The notes beneath the pieces were generated by a model. The model was not told where the DNA came from. It ran no database searches and saw only the letters and a list, made by a program, of their open reading frames with translations. From assembly GCA_963576725.1 (NCBI GenBank), contig OY755239.1, positions 63,096,953 through 63,160,952 on the forward strand: a stretch of DNA of 64,000 nt. The letters run 5' to 3'. This document shows positions 52,230 to 63,563 of the stretch, piece after piece. The translations under genes and the position numbers were made by a program. How positions within the stretch are numbered: position 1 is the stretch's first letter; each line of letters opens with the position of its first letter. This stretch comes from Azorinus chamasolen (lineage: Eukaryota; Mollusca; Bivalvia; Cardiida; Solecurtidae).

Positions 52230-53600
52230 AAATAAGACACTCTGAATTATACCGAGTTATTCGGTGACTGGTTTATCTGTAATCAAACCACTTGAATACC
52301 GAGTTACTCGGCGTCAGATCTGCAATGATTGTTTTGAATTGTACCGAGTTACTCAGCGTCGCAAAGTGAATAAAAGTTTCAATTATACCGAGTTACTCGG
52401 CGTCATATCTGTACTATAAAGATTTGTATTGTTACGTCCGAGTTACCCGGTGTCTCATCTAGAATCAAACAGTTTTATTTGTAACGAGTTACCCAGTGTC
52501 TCATCTAGAATCAAACAGTTTTATTTGTAACGAGTTACCCAGTGTCTCATCTAGAATCAAACAGTTTTATTTGTAACGAGTTACCCAGTGTCTCATCTAG
52601 AATCAAACAGTTTTATTTGTAACGAGTTACCCAGTGTCTCATCTAGAATCAAACAGTTTTATTTGTAACGAGTTACCCAGTGTCTCATCTAGAATCAAAC
52701 AGTTTTATTTGTAACGAGTTACCCAGTGTCTCATCTAGAATCAAACAGTTTTATTTGTAACGAGTTACCCAGTGTCTCATCTAGAATCAAACAGTTTTAT
52801 TTGTAACGAGTTACCCAGTGTCTCATCTAGAATCAAACAGTTTTATTTGTAACGAGTTACCCAGTGTCTCATCTAGAATCAAACAGTTTTATTTGTAACG
52901 AGTTACCCAGTGTCTCATCTAGAATCAAACAGTTTTATTTGTAACGAGTTACTCGCTGTCTCATCTGGAATCAAACAGTTTTATTTGTAACGAGTTACCC
53001 AGTGTCTCATCTAGAATCAAACAGTTTTATTTGTAACGAGTTACCCAGTGTCTCATCTAGAATCAAACAGTTTTATTTGTAACGAGTTACCCAGTGTCTC
53101 ATCTAGAATCAAACAGTTTTATTTGTAACGAGTTACCCAGTGTCTCATCTAGAATCAAACAGTTTTATTTGTAACGAGTTACCCAGTGTCTCATTAAGAA
53201 TCAAACAGTTTTATTTGTACTGAGTTACTCACTGTCCAGTCTGGAATGAAACAGTTTTATTTCTACCGAGTTACTCGCTGTCTCATCTAGGATAAAACAG
53301 TTTTATTTGTACCGAGTTACTCGCTGTCTCATCTAGAATCAAACAGTTTTATTTCTACCGAGTTACTCGCTGTCTCATCTAGAATCAAACAGTTTTATTT
53401 GTACCGAGTTACTCGCTGTCTCATCTAGAATCAAACAGTTTTATTTGTACCGAGTTACTCGCTGTCTCATCTAGAATCAAACAGTTTGAATTGTATCGTG
53501 TTACTCGGCGCCTCCACTGGAATAAAACATTTTGAATTGTACCGAGTGACTATGCGTCTCTTCTGGAGTAAAGCAGTTTGGATCGTATCGGGTTAATCTG
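52230..53600 (+). repeat. 46-bp satellite resembling the D hairpin, about 30 copies
   Basis: The core unit (52481-53218, about 16 nearly identical copies, exactly 46 bp) reads GTAACGAGTTACCCAGTGTC, TCATCTAGAATCAAACAG, TTTTATTT. Flanking copies are more diverged and read CCGAGTTACTCGGCGTC, as in the right half of family D hairpins (CCGAGTTACTCGG, TCTCATCTGGATCCAAGC, TGTTTG). The core looks recently homogenised. Confidence 0.92.
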
Positions 53601-53748
53601 CGTCTTAACTGAAATAAGACTGGAAAGGTAATCCCAATTCAATAAACAGTATCAAAGGTTCAGGACCATATTGATACAAGAGCTTCTGCCTACGAGTATA
53701 CTGATCGTCTTCCTTTTGCGATGTAGTGTTGCCCAACCAAACCTTCTC

Positions 53749-53981
53749 CAGAGCAACAGATAAAGGTGCGTACTCAAATACTAAAATCGTCATTTCTTCA
53801 CCAAACCCTATGTTGTGACCACTCTTTAGGATCGTCTCGAAGAGACGATTCTAAAGAGTGGTCTACATAGGGTTTGGTGAAGAGACGATTCTAAAGAGTG
53901 GTTACAACATAGGGTTTGGTGGAGAAATGAAGAAGTTATTATTGAAAATGTTTTAATTTACTCATCTTATCTTGACCTCTG
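53749..53981 (-). mobile_element. Family G hairpin MITE, reverse, with a duplicated arm segment
   Basis: CTTCTC at 53743-53748 and 53982-53987 is a 6-bp target duplication. After the normal hairpin, about 48 bp of arm (GAAGAGACGATTCTAAAGAG to GGGTTTGGTG) is repeated in tandem. Confidence 0.85.
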
Positions 53982-53995
53982 CTTCTCCCATTAAC

Positions 53996-54100
53996 CGCGA
54001 CTCGCATGCATTTGCGAATAGCTTGGATGCAGATGAGACGCCGAGTAACTCCGCTCCTGATCAGGATCCAAGCTGTTTGACACCCTGTCAAAAAGCTTGT
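53996..54100 (+). mobile_element. D hairpin
   Basis: ATAGCTTGGATGCAGATGAG and AGGATCCAAGCTGTTTGAC; the centre is mutated. Confidence 0.65.
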
Positions 54101-54662
54101 TCGATTCGGAAGCTGTTAAAATTGCACCATAACCAAATTTGAGCAGATATTATTTTTTTTGATAGATGGTACGGGCTAGCTTTCCCTCTCTACACGAATA
54201 CATTGCCAGTTTCAAACAGGTTCCGTACATGTTTCTGTCCATGCTGATGGTGTTTTATCAGTGATTGGCAATCAGCATCGTAAAGGCTAAGTTCTCTGTC
54301 CAATTTAAGTGAATTATCGTCACTGTACCCAGAAAACTGGGAAGAAAACCCGTACATTATGATAACAGTTGAGAAGGTGTTAGACTTAATTTCCGATTGT
54401 TAGACTTAATTTCCGATAGCTTCTGGGAATTAGTTCCGTAAAATTGAAGAATCTATTTCCTTAAATTGTTAGAAACTGATTTCATTTGGTACATGCATTA
54501 AATATGTAAATTTCATTCTTCAAAAAACACAGTTAATATGAATTTCAACGCTTCCCTTTTGAAAGGTGTTTGGGCTATAATACATTTATGTGATAAATGT
54601 GTATTTAGATAAAGCAATTCATTTCTCTTAAAATTGATTGTTTTGTGAAAACAAAACAAAAC
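54101..54662. other. Unassigned stretch
   Basis: Contains a short tandem duplication (GTTAGACTTAATTTCCGAT, twice near 54378-54420). No gene recognised. Confidence 0.35.
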
Positions 54663-54805
54663 TTAAATCTTTCCTTCATATTAACGCTTTATCGCGCTTT
54701 TGCAAACAGAGTAGACCCTAATCAGACGACCCCTGTATCATGATCTGCTCTGTTTGCTTATACAATTATAATAGATCTGACTACAGTTTCTATCAATCTC
54801 AAAAG
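54663..54805 (-). mobile_element. Family A fragment, reverse
   Basis: Hairpin at 54701-54765 with a shortened apex; body truncated. Confidence 0.65.
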
Positions 54806-54845
54806 GTCCAGTGTACATGTACATATACAGTAGGTCTTGTCTTAA

Positions 54846-55047
54846 CCCATTCCTTCATATACTATTTTAGATCCTACCTCTTTGAATAAATCTACCGAAA
54901 AGGAGCATTTAATAGAGAAAAGGAATATGTTGGATTTGTATAGTATTGAAACCATTGTAATAGGAGCAAATGCTCTATTCATTACAATGGTTTCAAGAAG
55001 TGACTATTTAACAGAGACATAGAAAGGTGCATTCATGGAGGAAAGGG
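54846..55047 (-). mobile_element. Family B MITE, reverse, with shortened left arm
   Basis: TTAA at 54842 and 55048. The left arm is ACCATTGTAATAGGAGC only, while the right arm is full. Confidence 0.78.
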
Positions 55048-55051
55048 TTAA

Positions 55052-55460
55052 GCAGCCATTCATTTATTGAACATAGGTAGTCTTAAAATCAGGTGGTTGC
55101 TTAATGTTATCTGCATTATCTTTGACCTGCATCAAGCTAACACATGCCTTACAGACCCATAATCAGACCTATGTTTGATTTGACGCTTAACCCTTCGCTT
55201 GCTGAATTTTAAAATGCATTTCTCCTTCCTTACCCATGCCCTGTTGTATCATTATATGTACGAGTATATCTTCACTGTGTACAAGTATTTCGCTGTGCAA
55301 TCACTGCTGTGGAGTGCACTGGTTGCACAACCAACTTGTAAATAGTGCAGACCCTGATGAGACAGCTCCTGCAGGAGCTGTCTCATCTGGGTCTTCACTA
55401 TTTACAGGTAGGTATATTGACGTGAACAGCAAGCGAAGGGTTAAGACGGGTTCTACTGTA
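55052..55460 (+). mobile_element. Family C MITE split by an F element
   Basis: CAGGTGGTTGCTTAATG and its partner at 55111-55145, continuing to GACGC at 55186. After F come GACGGGTTCTACTGTA (55445-55460), the right end of C. Confidence 0.78.
55191..55440 (+). mobile_element. Family F hairpin MITE nested at TTAA
   Basis: TTAA at 55187-55190 and 55441-55444. Starts CCCTTCGCTTGCTG and ends CAGCAAGCGAAGGG (imperfect inverted ends). Near-perfect hairpin at 55337-55406 with the apex AGCTCCTGCAGGAGCT. Confidence 0.9.
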
Positions 55461-55532
55461 CCATTGTAAAAGTTCAGCTAATAAATGCTTAACAACATAC
55501 AACAGGAAAGGGTTAACACTAACCCTGCTTAA

Positions 55533-55757
55533 CCCATTCCCTCATATTGACCACTTTTGACGGCTCTGTAAAAGTCACTTAGTGAAACCATTGTGAACTG
55601 AAAAATAGAGCATTTACTCCTATAGGAGCAAATGCTCTATTTATCACAATGGTTTCAAACGGCAAAATTCTAAAAAAAAACTTTTCTCTAGTTAATGCAC
55701 CTTTTCGGTAGATTTATTCAAAGATGTTGTATCTAAAATAGCTTATGAGGGACTGGG
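55533..55757 (+). mobile_element. Family B hairpin MITE
   Basis: TTAA at 55529 and 55758; the hairpin's left arm carries a 7-base insertion (GAACTGA). Confidence 0.83.
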
Positions 55758-55818
55758 TTAAACATACAATGTAATAAACCTCTGATCGCGTATATACAAT
55801 AGTTATTTCGCTTATTTT

Positions 55819-55930
55819 GACCTTTTGGAGAAACTGTTAATGTCAAACAGCTTTGATCCTACTGAGATCCCGATCTACTTGACACCTTATCAGGACACAG
55901 CTTGTTTTCAAATGCCAGTCAGGTCGGGCT
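55819..55930 (+). mobile_element. D element, degenerate
   Basis: TGTCAAACAGCTTTGATCC, then AAATGCCAGTCAGGTCG. Confidence 0.55.
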
Positions 55931-55988
55931 TCGCTTGCAAAATATTTGATAATATTTCAGGAAGATGGGTTTTATATTGTGTGCTTAA

Positions 55989-56226
55989 CCCTTTCGGCGC
56001 CATATTTCTAATTGTCGTCTGCAATCCAAGTTTGTTAAATCATTCAGTAATATAAGGAAATGAGATAAATAAATGCAAATTTCAAAGGAATAAAGCACAT
56101 ATATAAAAATAGAGATTGAGACAAATAGTGAAGTCCCTGATCAAACGCCGCCTTGAAAAGGCGGCGTCTGATCTGGGACTGCACTGTTTGTCGTGGTGTA
56201 TTTATGCGACTGCGGCGGTGAAAGGG
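55989..56226 (+). mobile_element. Family L hairpin MITE
   Basis: TTAA at 55985 and 56227. Ends CCCTTTCGGCGCC and GGCGGTGAAAGGG. Hairpin at 56120-56192 with the distinctive apex GCCGCCTTGAAAAGGCGGC. Only one copy is present in the window. Confidence 0.8.
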
Positions 56227-56395
56227 TTAAACCTGCAAATATGATAATGCCGAAGCTGTTCAAACACCAATCAGCAGATTTCAGCGTCCCTAACTATAAA
56301 TTACCATCTGTTGACGATTAATATCATAAACCTTATCCTGCTGGATAAATGACTTCTCAAACTTGTTCAATCTGTCGAAAGAGACCAGTTTATAA

Positions 56396-56649
56396 AACCC
56401 ATAATCCTCCATAAATACGCCTTTTTACGCCTTCGCAAACACCGTAGACTTAGATCAGACGGCCCCAGTAGGAGCCGTCTTATCAGAGTCTTCTCTGTTT
56501 GATTGTGGCATAATATAGATCTGATAATACAATATCTGTTTTGATAAAATTATTATCTTCATAGCGCCATTATAATAAAGAAACAAATACACAAATATTC
56601 ATTATGTCATTATTTCTTACATGTGAATATGCATGTGGAAAAGGGTTAA
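56396..56649 (-). mobile_element. Family A MITE, reverse
   Basis: Hairpin at 56436-56502 (GGCCCCAGTAGGAGCC); ends AAAAGGGTTAA. Confidence 0.78.
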
Positions 56650-56814
56650 ATATAACGATTTTGATCGTTATATTTTATATTCAAAACGTATATTTTTTGA
56701 TATTCATTATCAACTAATGTATTATAAACTACGACGTATTCTCGCATGAATATTCATGAAGTAAAGGATTATATAGCACAGTGGTTCTAGATATTTTGAA
56801 ATCAGAAATAAATA

Positions 56815-58810
56815 CAGTAAAACCTCTATACAACGGCCACTAAATTACATCAAGTATTTTTGTTAAAGGCAGGTGACTGCTTAAAGCAAGGTTTTACTTT
56901 CACCTTGCTTTAAGCAGTCACATGCCCCAAATACCAATTAATTAGGGCCCGCATGAAAATGCGGGTGCCCTATAGTAATCAGCTTGTCCGTCTGTCCGTC
57001 CGTCCGTCTGTCCGTCGGTCCGTCTGTCCGTTTTTGGTTTCCTTACAATATCTCCTTAAGGAATGGTCCAATTTTCACCAAACTTGCTCAGTGTACTTGA
57101 TATCCAAGTACCTCGCATGGATTCTGTGTTCGGCAATTTCCGCGCATTGTTTTTTGGTAAATTACGAGCATTTTAACTTAGCCTTTGACCTTCTTTTGCA
57201 AAAATCTTTAAATGTCTATATTATTGAAACCAATATGCCTAGGGCTTCCATACTATTGTATGAACATGCCAACATTTTTGCCCTTCTGACATTGACCTTG
57301 ACCGTTGACCTACTTTTGCAAAAAACAATTAAATGACTATAACATATGAACCAATGGACCAAGGGCTTCCATACTTGGTATGCATTTTTTGTGTTCAGAT
57401 ATTTCCAACAATATAATTGTTTTTGCCATGTTGCTTTGACCTTTGACCTACTTTTGCAAAATTCTTTAAATGCCTATAATATTTAAACCAGTAGGCCAAG
57501 GGATTCTATACTTGTAATGCAACTTTCTTGTCTTAAGACTTTTCCAACCATACCATGGTTTTTACCATGTGACATTGACCTTGATCTTTGACCTACTTTT
57601 GCAAATAAATTCAAATGCCTATAGCATTGCAACCAATAAACATATGGCTTCCATACTTGGTATGACCATGCCAACATGTTTGCCTTTCTGACCTTGACCT
57701 TTGACCTACTTTTGCAAAAGTCTTTAAATGCATATTCTTCCATACTTGGTATCCATCTTTTCTGTCTTATGACTTTTTCAAACATACCAACGATTTTTAC
57801 CAAAAGACCTTGACAAAAATCGTTAAGTGCCTATAACATTGGAACCAATAGGCCTAGGGCTTTCATACTTGGTATGATCATGCCAACATGTTTTGCCCTT
57901 CTGACATTGACTTTAACATTTGACCTACTTTTGCAAGTCTTTAAATGCATATAACATTGGGACCAATAGATCTAGGGCTTCCATACTTGGTATGTATCTT
58001 TCCTGTCTTAGGACTTTCCAACCATACCAATGTTTTTACCATGTGACCTTGACTTTGACCTACTTTTGCAATAATCTTTAAATGCCTATGATATTGGACA
58101 AGATGAGCAAAGGGCGTCGATACTTGGTATTACCTGACCTTAACTGCCTATTACATTGGAACCAATAGACATAGGGCTTCCATAGTTGGAATGTATCTTT
58201 CTTGTTTAATATTCTTTTTAAGTTGCTGAAAATTGGTATTTGGTTGCATTTTGATTCTGATATTGACGCAGTCAAGTTTAAATTGGAAAGCGAATGAATT
58301 TTGTTCAATATGATACATTTTAGACAGAAAGTTTTAAACAGGCGAGCATCATGTGGTTTTGATACCATTTCTGGTTTTAAATTACAGGCATTTTCACTTA
58401 GGCCGATTAGTTTCCATGCAATATCTCCTCAAGGAATGGTGCAATTTTCACCAAACTTGCTCAGTGTACTTGATATCAAATTACCTCATATGGGTTCTGT
58501 AGTTGGCATATTCTGCACATATTTATTGATGATGATACCATCTGGTTGGCTGAAACATTTCTGTGACATATCTTCTGAAAGATTGGTCCGATTTCTATCA
58601 AACTTGCTCACTATATGCTTATTATTTAAGTACCTATCAAAGAGTACCCAGTTAAGCAAACTACATGCATATATATTCAATTATGCTGCTGCAGTTCTGC
58701 ATTAGGAAAATCAGGCTTACAATATGCGATACCTCCTACGCGGGCGGGGCCCTTCGTCGACAGTAGTCTGGTTAACACAATTTATTGGCCGTTATAGAGA
58801 GGTTTTACTG
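56815..58810 (+). mobile_element. Family H MITE split by a 1.8-kb insertion
   Basis: CAGTAAAACCTCTATACAAC and the H hairpin to about 56942. The right end TTATTGGCCGTTATAGAG to TTTTACTG follows at 58780-58810. TA flanks at 56813-56814 and 58811-58812. Confidence 0.8.
56945..58765 (+). mobile_element. Hairpin-ended element with GTCC microsatellite and ~140-bp repeats
   Basis: Starts with the palindrome GGGCCCGCATGAAAATGCGG, then (GTCC/GTCT)n at 56985-57030. Several copies of a unit marked by ACCTACTTTTGCAA (57308 to 58057) and GGGCTTCCATACTTGGTAT follow. It ends near GGGCGGGGCCC at 58742. Open frames within it are incidental. Confidence 0.7.
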
Positions 58811-59254
58811 TATGCCACTAAAACTGGACTACAGCATTTGAACTTAACTGTACGCTGTCATGTAATTGTATACTCGTTAACTTTACACTAATCTCAAACA
58901 AAATTACAATTATTCGGAGGAGCTATACTTGTAAATGAAGAGTGCATTGTCTCTCCCAATGGGTTTTGTCCTTATAATGTTTTATAAACTAAACTTACAA
59001 ATAAATGTAGAGATCACACACGAATATTCCCCAGGGCCCTGTCGATTTACACTCCCTTCAACATGTGATACATGTATTATCTGGAAGGCAATTGCTTAGG
59101 AAAGAATTTGCACGAATGCTAGATTAATTCCCCAAATTTCTTTGCGCGGAACTTGTCGATTATTTACATTATGCCCTAAACACGAAATAATAGAAGTATA
59201 TACAATGTCAATGCCTTGCATTTCTCTAGTTACGCCGTGTTTTTAAGACAGGAA
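58811..59254. other. Unassigned stretch
   Basis: No gene or repeat recognised. Confidence 0.3.
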
Positions 59255-60060
59255 CAATCACGACAAGAGTATAGGCAAAAAACAACCATAAGAAGAGTAT
59301 AGACACAAACCAACCATGAGAAGTGTATAGACACAAACCAGCCATGAGAAGTGTATAGACACAAACCAACCATGAGAAGTGTATAGACATACACTAACCA
59401 CGACAATTGTATAGGCACAAACCAACCATGACAAGTGTATAGGCACAAACCAACCATGACAATTGTATAGGCACAAACCAACCATGACAAGTGTATAGGC
59501 ACAAACCAACCATGACAAGCGTATAGGCACAAACCAACCATGACAAGTGTATAGGCACAAACCAACCATGACAAGTGTCAAGTGTATATACACAAACAAA
59601 CCACGACAGGTGTATCGACAAAACCTAAAAACGACAAGTGCAGACACAAAAAAACTAACACAGTGTATGGACACAAACTAACCACGACAGGCGTAGAGAC
59701 ACAAATGACCAAATCTTTAGACTAAAACCAAGTATTTAGACACAAACTAAACACGGCAAGTGTATATACACAAACAAATCACGACAAGTGTATAAACACA
59801 AACTAGCCATGACAAATGTATATACACAAACTAACCATGACAAATGTATATACACAAACTAGCCATGACAAATGTATATACACAAACTAGCCATGACAAA
59901 TGTATGTACACAAACTAACCATGACAAGAGTATATACACAAAATAAACTTGACAAATGTATAAACACAAACTAGCCATGACAAATGTATGTACACAAACT
60001 AAACTTGACAAATGTATAAACACAAACTAACCACGACACGCGTATATACACAAACTAATC
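59255..60060 (+). repeat. 28-bp satellite
   Basis: Unit ACAAACCAACCATGACAAG then TGTATAGGC, about 28 copies. The first half is regular; from 59580 copies diverge (CACGACAGGTG, TAGCCATGAC). The long minus-strand frames rich in Trp/Leu/Cys are products of the repeat. Confidence 0.9.
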
Positions 60061-60139
60061 TCATTACAAGATGTGCTTGTGAAACCAAGTTTGAAGTATG
60101 TACATGTATGTGCAATGGCGACAAAATTACCGCTAACGT

Positions 60140-60775
60140 TAGTTGTGGGACAAACAAACAAACAAACCAACAGTTATGACAGACAGACAGACAGACAGAC
60201 AATTAAACAAATCAACAGTTGTGACAGACAAACAAACAAACAAACAGTTATGGCAGACAAACCAACCAACCAACTAACCAACCAACCAACAGTTGTGACA
60301 GACAGACAAACAAACAAACAAACCAACCAACCAATAGTTGTGACAGACAGACAAACAAACAAACCAACCATCAGTTGTGACAGACATACAAACCAACTGA
60401 CCAACACTTGTGACAGACAGACAAACCAACCAACCAACAGCTGTTACAGACAGAAAACCAACCAACCAACAGTTGTGACAGACAGACAAACCAACCAACA
60501 GTTGTAACAGACAGACAAACCAACCAACCAACAGTTGTAACAGACAGACAAACCAACCAACCAACAGTTGTGACAGACAAACAAACAAACCAACCAACAG
60601 TTGTGACAGACAGACAAACAAACCAACCAACAGTTGTAACAGACAGACAAACAAACCAACCAACAGTTGTGACAGACAGACAAACCAACCAACAGTTGTG
60701 ACAGACAGACAAACAAACAAACCAACCAACAGTTGTAACAGACAGACAAACCAACCAACCGACAGTTTCCTTCCA
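60140..60775 (+). repeat. Variable satellite of ACAGACAGAC-AACC-AACAGTTGTG units
   Basis: Units of about 30-45 bp contain three parts: (ACAG)n or (CAGA)n, (AACC)n or (AACA)n of variable number, and the fixed core CAACAGTTGTGACAGAC. CAACAGTTGT is partly palindromic. Confidence 0.9.
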
Positions 60776-61074
60776 GCTGGTTTGCGGTAGGTCGGTTGTT
60801 CTTCCCGGATGTTCTATTGTGCACAAAACAATGCAATTTGTTCCGTGCACATAGGAACCTCTGGGGTCTGCCTCCACATGTAATTAGACCTCTTTTTGAT
60901 GGCCGCTTAAGACAGGTTCTACTGTTCGTCTGCTTCTCAATCCAAATGTTGATACATGTACAGGTAGATTGTCTTTCAAATTTCTTTTACAAACCATGAT
61001 CAATGTGTCAAAACATGTTGTATATGTATTCCGGAGAAACGTCCAGTTAATTGTCGTATATTCACGACCCGTAC

Positions 61075-61460
61075 AATTTGAGCATGTTTCCTCTACTCTT
61101 TGAGCGTGTTTCCCCTACTCTTAGAGCGTGTTTTCTCTACTCTTTGAGCGTGTTTCCCCGTGTTTCCTCTACTCTTTGAGAGCGTGTTTCCTCTACTATT
61201 TCTTTTGAGCTTGTTTCACCTACTCTTTTAAGCTTGTTTCCTCTACTCTTTGAGCGAGTTTCCCCTATTATTTGAGCGTGTTTCCTCTACTCTTTGAGAA
61301 TGTTTTCTCTACTAGTTTAGCGTGTTTCTTCTACTCTTTGAGCGCGTGTTTCCTCTACTCTTTTTGAGCGCGTGTTTCCTCTACTCTATGAGCGTGTTTC
61401 CTCTATTCTTTGAGCGTGTTTCTTCTACTCTTTGAGCGTGTTTCTTCTCATTTTTGAGCG
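61075..61460 (+). repeat. 22-bp satellite
   Basis: Unit TTTCCTCTACTCTTTGAGCG then TG, about 17 copies with small length changes (GAGCGCG, GAGAGCG). Confidence 0.9.
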
Positions 61461-61597
61461 TTTTACTCGATTTCACAGCTAACATGTAAAACGTTAACAC
61501 TGTCATCAGGATAATATGTAACGCACGTTCATGCTGTTATAGAATCTGATAGTACTATTACAGTGTGATAATGTTATTACAAGAGGAAGCACGTGGT

Positions 61598-61700
61598 GCA
61601 GACCCTACAAAGGACTTGACTTGCATTTACAAATAGCTTGGACCAAGATGAGACGCCGAGTAATCAGTTTCTCATCATCCAAACTGTTTTAGACTTGTTC
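61598..61700 (+). mobile_element. D element
   Basis: TTTACAAATAGCTTGGACC, GATGAGACGCCGAGTAATC, then TCATCATCCAAACTGTTT. Confidence 0.65.
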
Positions 61701-62088
61701 AATAGTTTTCTGAAGATTTTTAAAAAAACAAAACAATGAAAACAAAACAAAACTTGCAGCAGATCTGAATTTCAGAAGACATGCTTTTGCAGCAAGTTAA
61801 GGGCTAACCTGTCGAGTAGGTGTCGTGTCGTTGTTTGTTTCCTCGTGAGAAATTGAAACTGAAAATATGTTCACGACATTGAGTTCCCAGAAGAATTGCT
61901 GTTGCTGGCGTTATTCAATCAAAATTTCGCGTATTATATTAGAGGTTATCAAATTCAAATCCGGAAGGTAAGAACTTGTGCCATCCTCGACTTTAAGATG
62001 TTCCATTGTTTTTTTTCCTGTAGTATGTTGTTTAGAATAAATATAGATAAAAATGTTTCCTCTGCTTTTTGGCTTATCTTCTGTGGGA
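61701..62088. other. Unassigned stretch
   Basis: A-rich run near 61715-61750; no gene recognised. Confidence 0.3.
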
Positions 62089-62092
62089 TTAA

Positions 62093-62334
62093 CTCTTCGC
62101 TTGCTATTCACGTCAATATACCTACCTGTAAATAGTGAAGACCCAGATGAGACAGCTCCTGCAGGAGCTGTCTCATCAGGGTCTTCACTATTTACAACTT
62201 GATTCTGCAACCAGTGCACTCCACAGCAGTGATTGCACAGGAAAATACTTGTACGCAGTGGAGATATATGTAATTATACAACAGGACATGGGTAAAGAAG
62301 GAGAAATGTATTTTAAAATTCAGCAAGAGAAGGG
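62093..62334 (-). mobile_element. Family F hairpin MITE, reverse
   Basis: TTAA at 62089 and 62335; hairpin at 62129-62199 with the apex AGCTCCTGCAGGAGCT. Body TTGCACAGGAAAATACTTG. Confidence 0.88.
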
Positions 62335-62338
62335 TTAA

Positions 62339-62505
62339 GCTACCATCTGTTCTAAAACTCCAGAATTATGCTTCTTTTGAGAGGTCGTATTAACGACACT
62401 TTGCTCTCTATCTATACAGTAACACCTCATTAACTGAATGCTCAATTTGATATTAATACCGGCAATTAAGACACGGACCAGCTTAATGCAGAATGAAAAT
62501 CATGC
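62339..62505. mobile_element. Two family C fragments
   Basis: GCTACCATCTGTTCTAAAAC to 62395 is the right half of a C copy beginning directly at the F border. CAGTAACACCTCATTAACTG (62418) to about 62505 is a C-type left half. Confidence 0.6.
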
Positions 62506-62534
62506 AAAAGAAGGGTTAATGTTACTCCAGCCTA

Positions 62535-62635
62535 GCTCGATTTGACTAGCATTTGCAAACAGCTTAGCTCCAGATGAGACGCCGAATTACTCGGCATCTC
62601 ATCTGGAGCCAAGCTGTTTGACACCTGGTCAGAAG
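62535..62635 (+). mobile_element. D hairpin, well preserved
   Basis: GCAAACAGCTTAGCTCCAGA, centre GCCGAATTACTCGGC, GGAGCCAAGCTGTTTGACAC. Confidence 0.78.
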
Positions 62636-62640
62636 TCTCT

Positions 62641-62867
62641 CAACCCTTTCCTCCATAAATATGCCTTTCTACACCTCTGTAAAAGTCACCTGTTGAAACA
62701 ATTGTGATAAATAGAGCATTTGCTCCTAAAGGAGCAAAGGCTCTATTTATAACAATGGTTTCAAACTACAAAATTCTAAAATTGTCCTTTTCTCTAGTTA
62801 ATGCTCCTTTTCGGTAGATTTATTCGAAGTGGTTGGATCTAAAATAGCCTATGAGGGAATGAATTAA
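62641..62867 (+). mobile_element. Family B hairpin MITE
   Basis: AACCCTTTCCTCC start; hairpin centred near 62730 (TGCTCCTAAAGGAGCA); TTAA at 62864. Confidence 0.83.
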
Positions 62868-62934
62868 AATCCTGAACGTATGAGAATGAGGCAAAAATGG
62901 CATCAGATCAGAGCTTGAGCCGGCACACAATTAA

Positions 62935-63176
62935 CCATTGTATTGCTGAATTTTAAATTACATTTCATCTTCTTTACCCATGTCTTGTTGTATAATTACA
63001 TATACCTTCACTGTCTACAAATACCTCTCAGTGCAATCGCTGCTTTGGATTGCACTGATTGCACAATCAATTTGTAAATAGTGCATACCCTGATGAGATA
63101 GCTCCTGCAGGAGCTGTCTCATTAGGGTCTTCACTATTTAAAGGTAGGTATATTGACGTGAATAGCAGGAGAAGGT
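62935..63176 (+). mobile_element. Family F hairpin MITE
   Basis: TTAA at 62931 and 63177; hairpin at 63074-63142 (AGCTCCTGCAGGAGCT). Confidence 0.87.
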
Positions 63177-63212
63177 TTAAGAAATGGGTGGGGATAAATG
63201 TCTTCAATATGT

Positions 63213-63545
63213 AACCCTTTTCCTGTTGAATATTCTTGTAAGATATAATGACGTCATAAATATTTATTAGCTGTTTATATTGACATATGTACATAGAATG
63301 TTTTGATAGCATACGCCAGTATCGAAAGTATTCTTCTTTCCGACCACACCACACAGACTGAGAGGTCAACTTGTATATTACGAACACAAACTGGAATAAA
63401 TGTAACCACTGTCCTCATATATAAACGCTTTTTCATGCCTTTGCAAACAGAGTAGACCTTGGTAAACTCCCGTGTACCCATTATAAAAATCAGCTAAAAA
63501 TATGCTTGATTTCTTACATGAATATCCAATAGACAATGGGTAAAA
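63213..63545. mobile_element. Two truncated family A copies
   Basis: Forward body to about 63310 without a hairpin. Reverse piece from 63404 with a single arm GCAAACAGAGTAGACC and body to 63545. The ~90 bp between is unassigned. Confidence 0.6.
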
Positions 63546-63563
63546 TAGTATTTTAGAGTACTA

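Noticed and set aside
56953..58705. Possible protein gene in the 1.8-kb nested element
   Set aside because: The frames cross a (GTCC)n tract and diverged ~140-bp tandem units, and no domain was recognised.
59230..60877. Long minus-strand frames rich in Trp, Leu, Val and Cys, and a plus-strand Thr/Gln/Asn-rich frame
   Set aside because: Translations of the 28-bp and AACC/ACAG satellites; the repetition alone keeps them open.
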